Source of the DNA: Paramecium sonneborni
Taxonomy: Eukaryota; Ciliophora; Oligohymenophorea; Peniculida; Parameciidae
NCBI GenBank assembly: GCA_905182985.1
Contig: CAJJDN010000053.1
Location: forward strand, 483,825 to 547,824
Length of the DNA stretch: 64,000 nt
Reading direction: 5' to 3'
Shown: positions 53,101 through 64,000 of the stretch, one piece after another
Layout: each line of letters begins with the position of its first letter
How positions within the stretch are numbered: position 1 is the first letter of the stretch
The notes under the pieces: model-generated
Seen by the model: the letters and a program-made list of their open reading frames with translations, nothing else
Databases searched by the model: none
Told to the model about the DNA's origin: nothing
Translations under genes and position numbers: made by a program

Positions 53101-56100
53101 GTTAATTTTAATGTTCAAATAATTGTATAGATTGCTAATTTGGTATTTGTTACAAATGCAATGAATTAAATGGTTGGTACTTATAAGAAGATAGATCATG
53201 TAAAAGTGTTTGTGGAGACAATATACTAGTTCTTGAATGTGAAGAATGTGATAATAACAATGTAGATTCTTTTTGCGATCAATGTTAGTTGGTTTGTGAT
53301 TAAAATTGCCAATAATGTTAAAGAGGATTATGTTTAGTTTGTATTCAAGGATATAAATGGGAATATATAACATAATAATGTGTAATAATGCAATAAGATA
53401 ATATTTGTTTCGTTGGAAACAATCAATCATATGATGGATGTTATGAAAGTAAATTAAATTGCTAATAATCTTGTACTTTATGTAGTTTAGATGGATGTTT
53501 AGAATGTAATACAATTGGATGGCAATTAGATTAGTAATAAAAGGAATGTAAAACTGTATGTGGAGATGGGATAATTGTATTAAATTATGAAGAATGTGAT
53601 GATTTAATAGATGAAAATTGTTTTTCATGTAAAAAAAAGTGTTAAAATTCTTGTTTATTCTGCTAAAATGGTGATTGTATGGGTTGTAAAAAAGGGTGGG
53701 TTTTATTTATAGATAAAAGATGTTATCCGATATCAGGAGATTCATATATAGTTGGAAATGAACAATGTGATGATAATAATTAAATAATGTTTGATGGTTG
53801 CTATCTATCATAAAATTAATGTTAGATATCATGTATCATATGTGAATTTGGAAAATGTATTTAATGTAATAATGGATATTATAATTTAAATGGTAAATGT
53901 CAAGAGATTTTGAATGATGGGTAAATAATGGGGAACGAACAATGTGATGATATGAATTTATTAGCCTAGGATGGTTGTTTTCATGGCTAATATGATTGTC
54001 CTGAATATTGTGAACATTGTCATCAAGGTTAATGTTTAAAATGCAGTAAAATCTCAAGTTAACTTGATAATCTTACTAATTAATGTCTATCATTTTGTGG
54101 AGATGGATATTTAGCAAATTAAGAATAATGTGATGATGAAAATAACATTCCATATGATGGTTGTTATGAATGTAAATTCTAATGTAATTAATTTTGTCAG
54201 ATTTGTGAAAATGGTATATGTTTTGAATGTCAGTTAGGTTATTCTTTAAATAAATTAAAAAATATTTGTGATAGTGTTTGTGGAAATGGTATTATTACAC
54301 ATAATGAAGAATGCGATAATGGTGATTTATAATTATTAAATGAATGTTCAAATTGTAAACTTTAGTGTCAAGAATAATGTATTATTTGTGTTAATGGATA
54401 ATGTCTTGAATGTATATAAGATGGCTGGTAATTAAATTTGATTGATATGAATTGTTAACCAATTTGTGGTGACCAAATAGTATTAGGTAATGAATAGTGT
54501 GATGATGGTAATGATAAAGAGAATGATGGTTGTGCTAATTGTTTTTTTAAATGTTAGGATGAATGTACTAAGTGTGAATTTGGAGAATGCAGAGAGTGTG
54601 GTTATGATGGTTGGGAACTAATTGTTAATGAATGTTTTCCTATATGTGGAGATTATTTAGTTTTAGGTAATGAAGAATGTGATGACGGAAATATGATTCG
54701 TTCAGATGGATGTTTTGAATGTAAATATTTATGTTAAGATTAATGTACTGATTGTGTAGGTGGTTATTGTAAAGCTTGTAACACTAGAGGTTGGGAACTT
54801 AATAAAAATAATGTTTGTGTTACTGTATGTGGAGATGGTATCGTTATTAATTTAAATGAATAATGTGATGATGGTAATGATATACCATTTGATGGTTGTT
54901 ATTTATGTGAATTTTAATGTGAATAATTATGTACTTTATGTGAATAAGGAATATGTTATGAATGTAATTAATTAGGATGGATTATCAAAGATAATTAATG
55001 TACTCCTTATTGTGGTGATGGTCTTATTATTGGAAATGAATAATGTGATGATATGAATTCCATTGCAAATGATGGATGTTATGAATGTAAATTTATGTGT
55101 GATTAATATTGTATTGAATGTGAAGATGGAATTTGTAAAGAATGTCCTATTGGAATGCATCTTTTTGGATTATTCTGTTAATCAAAATGTGGAGATGGAT
55201 ATCATCTTTAAATGTTTGAATAATGCGATGATGGAAATAATGAAAATGGAGATGGATGTAATTCATAATGTGTTATTGAATAAGATTGGGTATGTATTAG
55301 TTATTTAAACACATTCTCACTTTGCTCATTTGAAAAAAGACCAGATTTCTCTTTAATCGATCTTAAATCTAATCCTGATGGCGTTCTCAATATCTAAATT
55401 GCATTTAATTAAAAAGTTAAATTCTCGCCACATATAAGGAATAATTTAAGTGAATATATTCAAACTAGAATCATTGGCCTTGAATATCAGGATTATAATA
55501 TTTATATGACTACTGAAGTTATAATCTCTTATGATCAAGTTTCCTAATTAAATCTTTAGTTTGGAGTTACATTCCTCAAATCTATTGAACATCCTATTTT
55601 TTAAATAAAATTTCTAAATGATTCTATCCTATCTGAATTCAACTAAACACTTATCAAGAATGAAGATACTATTAAATTATAAACTCCTCTAATTTTAACA
55701 TCTTCACAAGTACTTATTGCTTAATAAACTTAAAAATTTAATTAAGCTGTAATAATATCACTAGGCAGCATATCTACAATTTGCTTATTGACTGGTTAAT
55801 AAGAAATTTTTTGGAATCTTATGGATTAATTGTAATACTTATCATACATCAAGTACATTAATATATAATTTTCGCCTAATTTAAATATCTTTTTTGATGT
55901 GTTTCAATTAATAACAGTCTCACCATTAATTTCTGCTTTAGGTTTCCAAAAATTTTTTGATGCTTTAGATGGTAATGGAAATTTTACTATAGAAACTACT
56001 AACAAATTTTTATTAGATGATATTAATGCATACTTCCTCCTGAATTTCGAGAGTTTTTTATTCTGCCTTATAACAACATACATGAGCTATTTTTCTGCAA

Positions 56101-56905
56101 AAATTGCTTATTATTTCCTCAATAAAATACAATAAAATTAAATTGATTGGATTGGTTTTAAATTTGGCAAAATTATAATAAGTTTTAGGAAAAAATTGAA
56201 AATTTAAATAAAAGAATTCTACTATAATGCTATTTTAAGATTACTTCTCTCAAATTCTTATGATATATGTTTTGCTTGTGCAATTTAAGTGTGGTATTAC
56301 CCAAAAGATAATAATAATATTTACATACTAATCAATTATTACTTTTCATGTCTATTTTATATAGATATATTTTAGTTATCCTATTTTTAATGAATATTTC
56401 TACTATTTTCTCAAAATAGACTTCACTTAGAAATCGCTCCAAGTATCAAGAAATATTTGAAGGAATTAATAATAGCAATAAAACTTGGACAATCTAATAT
56501 AATTCTGTTTAGATGATTAAGAAACTTATTTTTATTTCTTTTATCGTATTTTTATAAGACAATGGATTAATTCAAACTTTAATAATTTCTTTTTTCTAAT
56601 CATTATTTTTCATACACATTATTCTCAATAGACCATTAAATAATTATAATGAGTATGTTAAAATAATATTTACAGAATCATTAATAATTTTTAATCTAAT
56701 TTCATTTATATTATATTATTACAGAATTGAATTGGAATTAACATCAGAAAATTTAATAAATTTAGGATGGTTACATATTGCTACCTTTTCTTTGATCTTT
56801 ATAGCCACTTTTCTAATTGATATCACATAGTAAATTAAAAAATTAATAAAATTATTTCAAAATGCTAGAAACAAACAAGAATCACTAGAGCCAATATTTT
56901 ACTGA
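50131..56905 (+). CDS. Giant receptor-like surface protein with about 15 CDDGN-type Cys-rich repeats and multi-pass C-terminus
   Basis: Predicted exported membrane protein of over 2,200 residues. It starts with a hydrophobic leader (FHFMTFAQFSFIIFQVLA), then a first ectodomain, then CxxC segments (CPPFCSIC, CINCNQPGCSTC). From about residue 783 to 1,703 come about 15 repeats of 55-60 residues with CGDG, EQCDDGN and DGC, matching the Cys-rich repeat family known as DUF4215 or Myxococcus Cys-rich repeat. A beta-rich part and several hydrophobic segments end the protein (NLINLGWLHIATFSLIF near the C-terminus). A 29-nt intron at 51536-51564 is well supported. Near 56290-56330 the frame changes by two bases. 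A 17-nt GT...AG removal would repair it, but that is shorter than usual, so the C-terminal join is uncertain. Ligand and function are unknown. Confidence 0.85.
52510..55270 (+). repeat. Tandem Cys-rich repeat array (about 15 units of 165-180 bp)
   Basis: Units share coding text for CGDG-(I/L)-V, E(Q/E)CDDGN, DGC, CxxC and CIxC. Several units are degenerate: one lacks CDDGN and keeps only NNQSYDGC near 53420, and one reads CDDLIDENC near 53600. Unlike the WD40 array, the units have diverged clearly, so this array is older. Confidence 0.82.
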
Positions 56906-57504
56906 AAAGTCATTTGAATATGTATAATTTTAAAACATTATAATATTTTAACATTTTTAACTTTTTAAAATTAGATGAACTATATTTTCAAAGAACGAAT
57001 AATAATTCTTACTTTTCGAGAAGATTTAAATTCAAATTTAATCTTTATCTAATTAAACATGATCATCAATATCAAATTATAAATCAAATATAATTTTAAT
57101 CAAATAAAAAACTTAAAATTCTTATGAGCTTTGTAAGTTTGATAATCTCTTTATAAAAAATACATAATTCTTCAATTGATAACAATAAAAATCATATATA
57201 GCTATATCTAAACATTATAATTCTTTACTGTTGATACTCCTTCAAAGGCATATGAGATGTCTCAATTTAATTATTTATCAATTTTCTTTCTCCATTTCAA
57301 TTTATATGTATGAAATTTATTTATTAAAGTTTCAAATTATTTATCAAGCCTCTTATTGAATTTTATTTTAAATCATTTAAGCTGATCTTGTCTAGATTAT
57401 TCTAATGGAGAGTCTCTCACTCTAAAAAAACCCTTTTTTTGAAGATTTTTGGCTGATTTTTGTATTAAATTTCATTTCCTTCCACATTTTAGGCATCAGT
57501 TTCG
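56906..57504. other. Short spacer between convergent giant genes
   Basis: About 600 bp between two 3' ends. No gene recognised. Some of it could belong to the tail of copy B if its stop lies further left. Confidence 0.3.
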
Positions 57505-60500
57505 TCAATTTGTGCTCCTCTTTGAAAAATCAACTAACTGAGTTGTTTCATTATGTTCTGAACTCAAAAGTTCTTTTTCTGTTCTTGATTAAATTCAACT
57601 TAAAATTTTCAATCATATTAATTATATTTAATTTCAATCAAGTAGTTTATTAAATTAATTCATTAAAACACTAAAAAATTAAAATCCACTATTTTAATAA
57701 TTAAGATTGATATGAAAAATGTCCAATTAGTATTTGCAAAAAATAAAAATAGCCTGATGAATATTATCTTAATTTAATTAAAGTCATAATACTAATAAAA
57801 AAATAATTATAACTATTTTTTAAAATATCATTAATTAAATGAAGTTGAAGATTTTTCATATTTAAGGGTTTTAATTATATTTGTTATCATTAGCTTTTTA
57901 AAAGTTGTAAAACAAGGATTTTTAGTTATTCTCAATATTATTCATTAATGGCTTAGAGTTTATTCTTTCTGAAAGTAATTAGCTTGAATTTAAGGCTACT
58001 TCACTTTGGAGACTTTTAATCTATGGTGAAATAATTAAATTTTATTATTGTTCCAATCCCTTTAAATTAATTTGATGAATAGTTGGAACTTTTTCATTAA
58101 GCCTATTAATTCATATTTATATTACTTTTTAAATTGTAAAATTCTTTTGGCTTTAGGTAAAAGATAATCCCTTAATTAATTGTATTTTTTTCTGATTCTT
58201 AATTATTTTTATTTCCTCCCTTCTAAAAAATTATAAATTTTAGGATAATGTGAAATTAAATGAGGGAAATATGTTAAAATGGTTCCTGAAAATTTTTCAA
58301 ATATTTTGTCTAGTTTTTAAAGATATGATAAAATAATTTGTATTAACATTTTTATAACATAAAAAGAATTTACGAAGCCTATGATAAAGTAAGAGGGCAA
58401 AATAATTTCATTTAAATTTTGTTATTACACAGTGTATATACAACCGGCCATAATAATTGATAAGGCACAAATGATTGTTGATTGGGTGTCTAATCTATTT
58501 AATTGTCCTGTAGTATATGGTTTATTAGAAGTTGTTAAAAAGCTATAACCATATAATATAAGAAAGACTATTGAAGCCTTAATTTATATATGATCATGAT
58601 AATAAATGAGTACTATTATAATCGCTTCCTTTTAAATAATCTTAAGTGTTTCCCAATAATATGCATAAACTTTGTACTCATTATATAAATATCCCCATTT
58701 TTTCCTTATGATTATTTTATCTAATTGTTTTTTATTTTTAAAAAGACTATAAAATAAAAAACATGGAATAAAAAAGCCAATTATTATTAGTAGTGGAAGA
58801 CAAAAAGTATAAATCCATTTTAAATGAAGTTCTGTATCATATCTATATGAGACATTCCCCTGAATCCAACACTCCTCAGAAATCTTTCTATAAGATAATA
58901 ATGAAATAATTTCACCAACTAAATTTGGCTATAAATAAATAAATAAAAAAATAAAAGGCGTTGAAATATATGAAATTTCAAGCCTAATCAGTTTTACAGA
59001 AATAGCAATACCAAGGATAAGGAAAAAAGCAATTAAATAAAGGGATGCCATTATCAAACTCCAAATTATTTTAAAGTAAATGATTGAAATGCTAGAAAAA
59101 TCTACTATAAAACAATCTAATGAGTATGCCATAGATCCAATAGGATTAGCAAAACTATCTAGAACAAGTAGAAAATGATAAGGTATTTCTAATTAAAATG
59201 TTGAAAGGGCTTAAATTATTTATAAATAATTTGTAAATATTTTAATTAAAATAGCAGGTGAAGCTTCTTTGATAATATAATGTACACCAAAAAATTTTAA
59301 TCTTAACCCTCTAATAACATCTTTTAGCATTTCAACAGTGCTGGTAACTGAAATTAACACTGAAAATACAGTCCATAGACTAATTAATATTGAAACTAAG
59401 ATATTCTAAGAAATTTAATCACAATTTCCACATTGAAAATTCTTAACTAATTGAAAATTAGCCATCTCCCCTTATATTATATAAATCACATTATTCACAT
59501 AAAGCTCCAATATGTCCTAATTAACAAGATATATCCCCTGGTATCCATCCTCCTCTACAATTTTTAGGGAAATGATAACAAAATTCGATCACATCACTGT
59601 AATAATAGGCTCTCCAATAATTATGTCTTAATTCAATCATTTATGACCTAATTGAATTTATTTTTGAATCATCCTTAAAACTGCAAGTCACTGTTTCCAA
59701 TTTGACAGAATATTAATTTTTATAAGCATCACAAACAACACATCCTCCTGATGTATAATTCAAAAATTCTCCAATTTAACATGGAAATGTTTAAATGTCA
59801 ACAAATATTTTGTATTAATCTAAATTTTTTTCTACCAAGAAAGGAGGTTAATCATTATGTAATGGTATTGAAACATAATCACATTATAGATACAATCTTA
59901 AAACTAGATCTTTACTATAATTTGGATTGAAATAAATGATTAGATTATCTAAATTATAATCGCCACTTGATTAATTATAAGGAACATCATAAAATGATAG
60001 ACTAAATTAAATATCCGACTATTCAGACTAAGCAGTGAAATTATAGACTATAGGAGATAGCTGACATGAAAAATTATTTAATCCTTTGATTTATTTTTAA
60101 AACTTATCCAAAACTATTATTCTTAATCTATACTCATATGAAATAGTTTCAAAATTTAAATTTACGTAATCAAAATATTAATAATTTGATATAGGCTATC
60201 CAGATGGTAATGTTAAATAAATTAATTTATTCGGAATCCCATAAGTTTAATAGGGATTGATTATTATTTATTCAATTATTTCAGTCTTAGAACTTATGAA
60301 GGTTTTTTTATTTAAAAAAGTTAATCCTCCATCTAATGATAATGTTAAAGACCTTGGTGTCTCTAAAACATCATTTCCATATAGAGTTGAATTATTATTA
60401 ATTAAAATAACATCTAATTCTTTGGTTTGTTACAAATACTGAGAATTGATATGCAATCCTCCACCAATTTCTGCAAAATTAAATATTATATTAATTTCTA

Positions 60501-63500
60501 ACATTAACAATTATTTCTCTTAAGAGTTAAAGTAGATGGCTCCTCCTTTTTGGGCAGAATTAAAATAAAATACACATTATCTAATTAATGTTTCAACATC
60601 TATTAAAAATAAAGAACCTCCTAATATTGCTGAGTTATTTTTAAATTAACTTTTGACTATAAGTAACTACTTATTCATCTGGCTTTCTAATGAATCATAA
60701 TTAATATCTCTTAATAAACGATTATTTATATATAACTAATTTGAATTAATTGGTACATCAATAGAACTTATAATAGATATACATCCAGTATTTCCACATT
60801 TACAATTTTCAATCTAAATATATGAAAATATCATGTTAGATGTCTAACTTTATACAAAACCAAGGATTCTCAAAAGGCCAAACTAACTTGTTTCACAAAT
60901 TGAATTTCGAAAACTTACATTATTAAATATTAATTTGTGTTGAGAATTTAATTAGTCAATTTCAAAGAGACTAAAATTAAATTTAATACTTGAAAATATT
61001 AAAATTTGATTGCAAAGTAGTTGATTTTATTTTCTCAAGGTAAATTCTTGATCATTTATATTTATATTATCATGTTAAGGTCTATCTGGACAAGATAATT
61101 AAGTTTCTAATGTTTGATTTAGTTTGCTACATATTCCTTACTAAACCTTTTTAAACTCGATAACATTGATAAGTTATAAATCTAAAATCCTTAAAAATCC
61201 AGGAAACTCTAGAATTAATAAACTAAAAATTACCTGATCTTAAATTCATTTTGAATAAAGGAGAATTTAGAATTGAGCTATTAATAACTTTAATGTTAGT
61301 GAAAAAAATATTATCGGCTTGTTCTAAATACAACAAAAACTGCATATAAGTTGAATAAAAATTACAATTTTGCAAAGTAAAATTAGAAAATTTAGCATAT
61401 ATTAATGGATTAGAATTTGCCATTTAATTAGCTTAAGTATTAGTTATTTGCTCTACCACAGAAAGATACATATAAAGTCCCTCCTGTGTTTAAATAAAAG
61501 TTATATTTTTAAATTTTATGAACGAAATTAAATTTTCAATTTTACTAGGGGAGTAAGAGAAAAATGAGTTTTTCAAAGAAAAGCAATCTTTAACTTTTAG
61601 ATTGATTAACTCGATCTAATTCTAAATTTCTGAAGGAATAATATGGATACCTCCTCCCTCTTATTTTGCTAATGAAGTATCGATTGATAAATTAGCTATA
61701 GAAAATTTTAATTAAGACAAAGAGGCATCAATATATAGGCATCCTCCTTTAGAAAAGGAAGAATTCTACAGTTGAGCTTATGTGTTTTAAAAAAAAGAGT
61801 TTGAAATTTAAATTGTGCTCATGCCTTATGTAGAAATGAAGAATCCCCCTCCAAATAGTGAATTAGATTTATTAATACAAACATTATTGAATATTAGGTC
61901 TTAAATAATAAAATACCCATTTCCGCCATTTGATTTTATTGGGAATGCTGCATCAAAATCAAATAAACTTATATTTTATCTTGAGGGAAAAAGTAAGCTT
62001 TTAACAATGGATGTTAGATTTTTTATACTGTTATTAGCAAACTGTAAATTTTCTAAATGCAAAATCTTTGATTTAATATAAATTATTGAATCACTTGAAT
62101 TTGTAACTCTGTTATTAAGAAATTAAGATTTTTATATTACAGTAAACCCTTATTATAGGGTTATAAATATTGTACTCGCTTGTTAGATCTTGAAAATATT
62201 AATTTAAATGATTATTTTCAAAATTTGAATTTGAAATGTTTATGTTGCATTATTAAGATGAAATTAAAGAGATCAAAGCGGCATTTTTATTAGCATCAAT
62301 AATTATTAATAAGTTATCAAAAAAACTTGAGTTTTAAATTATTATCGACTCATTTATTTAAATATCCATGATGTCATACCCTTTGAAAATTATGAAAGGA
62401 TTATTGAAACTTAAGCAATTAAAAATGTTAAATGATTCTATCTAGATAATTTAGTAATGACCAATATAAAGAATGAAATATAAATCCATAATAGCAAACT
62501 TTTATACACAATCTATAGAAGTATGCAAAGTTTTTGAAATATACTATTAATCTTATGATATTGCGAAATTTTTTATTGTCAAATTTTTAGAATTAAGAAT
62601 GCTTATTTCTGGTAATCCATATCCTCTATAAATTTCAATATTGTTTAAAATACAGATTTAGCATTCAATATAAATTATGGTTTAATAATACGATATTTAA
62701 TTCTGCTACAATTTTTTTGTTAGACTATTATTAGATAACAATAAATTTTCTACAAAAAGGTAAAAACGAGTTGTTTCTTCATATTATTTAATTAGTATGA
62801 TTTATTAAGGATTATCAAATTTATTATTAAGAAATTAACAAGACTTTATTAAAATTTCTGATGCATTAATCAAAATTTATTGTTATTTGATATAATCTAC
62901 ATTGTTTGTAATCAAATGACTATTAAGAAGGAAACTATTATTAAAAATTAAATTTTTAATTCTAATGATATTTGATGAATAAAATCTAGAGCTATTTAAA
63001 AACAAGCAATTATTTAATTCAACTAATTCCAATTAAGTTAATTTCCCGCATGATGATTAAAAAAAATTTGATTTTGTTATCATTTATAGATTTTTTAACT
63101 GTAAATGATTCATAAAAATAATTCCTGTAGTAAAATTTAAGAGACTATTACAGAAAATGAAATTAGATTAAATAAATTTACTGTTAATTAATTCAATTTA
63201 AGAAAAGTTTGAATGATAATTTAAATCTTTTACATTGGCAATAAAGTTAAATAATGTTGAGTTGAAAAAGTATGAATTTCTGATAGTTATATTTTTCAAA
63301 TTTAGATGATTCCTATCAACATTTAGTGATGCAACAAATTAAAATAAATTTGATGAGAAAATATGAACATTTTCGAAAACTAAATTGTTAATATATAGTG
63401 AATATGGAATATTCGAATTAATTTAAAGAGTGTAGTTTCTGTTTGAACCATTTTGAGTAACAAATATACAGTTTATCAATTATAAGACTAAAGTTGATTT

Positions 63501-64000
63501 TAAATTATTTAAATTGATGATAGTGTGATCGACAGAGGAAAATATACTTTGACCAAAATTAAATTGAATATTTTGAAATGTCACTGATGTGTAATTACTC
63601 AAATTAACTTATGATTGAATTTTTAATTTTGTATATTATTTTTCTCCTATAAAACTTATGTCAATTTATTATAAAGAAAACACATTTTACAATAAACTTG
63701 AGTGAATATCAAGTCTATCTTTTATTAGACATTCTTCTATATTACCTTAAAATAAAATGAATTAGTAATATACATATTTGACTGAAATTTGATTTAAATA
63801 ATCGTAAAGTGATTGAGATTCAAATATATGAATGTATGAGCCTAAAAAAAATATATCTAGAGGGATATTATTCTTATTAAATTCTTAATAATCATTCGAT
63901 TGAGATTATTTTTAATAGTAGTCTGAATAATCGCAAAACAGATTTTATTTAAAAATTATTTCGTTATAACATTTTAAATGTTAATTACAAGTTGTAATAG
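57505..64000 (-). CDS. Giant surface protein of the copy A family (copy B, 5' end outside window)
   Basis: Second member of the family at 13-22 kb. The part in view is a long Asn/Ile-rich beta-helix-like region. A Cys cluster nearly parallel to copy A follows (NCRGGWIPGDISC against FCIGGWKVGNDLC, GHIGALCEQCDLYNIRGDG against GHIGGLCEECDVYNIRGDG), then about 460 uninterrupted codons with at least seven membrane segments (around 59130 down to 58300) and a polar tail. A 25-nt intron after NLRS near 61220 restores frame. Just after YNIRGDGQF near 59450 the frame shifts by one base before CGNCDQ, and no intron explains it. This is either a sequence error or early decay. The 3' end is set at TGA 57505-57507, after TEKELLSSEHNETTQLVDF. 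An earlier stop at 57942-57944 is possible if no intron follows. Confidence 0.75.

Noticed and set aside
52240..55308. Several ORFs of 60-180 codons on both strands inside the Cys-rich repeat array
   Set aside because: They are out-of-frame or antisense readings of the repeats. The correct frame with TAA/TAG as Gln keeps the CDDGN and CxxC motifs throughout.
1..64000. tRNA, rRNA, CRISPR arrays, telomere repeats or transposases
   Set aside because: No cloverleaf with a recognisable T-loop, no rRNA core, no spaced identical repeats, no C4A2 or C3A3-type telomere tract and no transposase or integrase motif was seen.

Overview
The window looks like nuclear DNA of a ciliate close to Paramecium. 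Long reading frames are closed only by TGA, while TAA and TAG sit inside conserved motifs where glutamine fits. Genes are split by tiny GT...AG introns, mostly 20-32 nt, and the DNA is very AT-rich. No single marker gene fixes the species. Standard-code ORF finding breaks nearly every gene here, so the models below were read by hand with the ciliate code. Gene borders and some introns are therefore approximate.

Layout, left to right. 1-4007 (-): voltage-gated Ca2+-type channel, cut by the window edge. 4507-9080 (+): two neighbouring hybrid histidine kinases. 9250-9601 (-): small unknown gene. 10300-11163 (-): small Cys-rich secreted protein with a GPI-type tail. 13318-22092 (-): giant Cys-rich, beta-helix-like, multi-pass surface protein (copy A). 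23380-30476 (+): large TRANK1-like UvrD/Rep-fold helicase. 30605-32688: three weak ORFs. 32832-35452 (-): pentapeptide plus 14-repeat WD40 protein. 36175-37591 (-): decaying MORN-repeat gene. 38874-43075 (+): frameshifted relic of the copy A family. 44198-46830 (-): protein with a pseudokinase followed by an active-looking kinase. 50131-56905 (+): giant receptor-like protein with about 15 Cys-rich CDDGN-type repeats and a membrane C-terminus. 57505-64000 (-): second giant protein of the copy A family (copy B), cut by the right edge.

Most of the recognisable genes belong to the cell surface or to signalling: channel, sensor kinases, anchored Cys-rich protein, giant receptor-like proteins, kinase and scaffold repeats. 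Nothing shows that they form one pathway. Expanded paralog families with intact and broken copies side by side explain the layout better. Gaps of 0.3-2.5 kb between genes hold no recognised genes. No tRNA, rRNA, transposase, telomere repeat or CRISPR array was seen.
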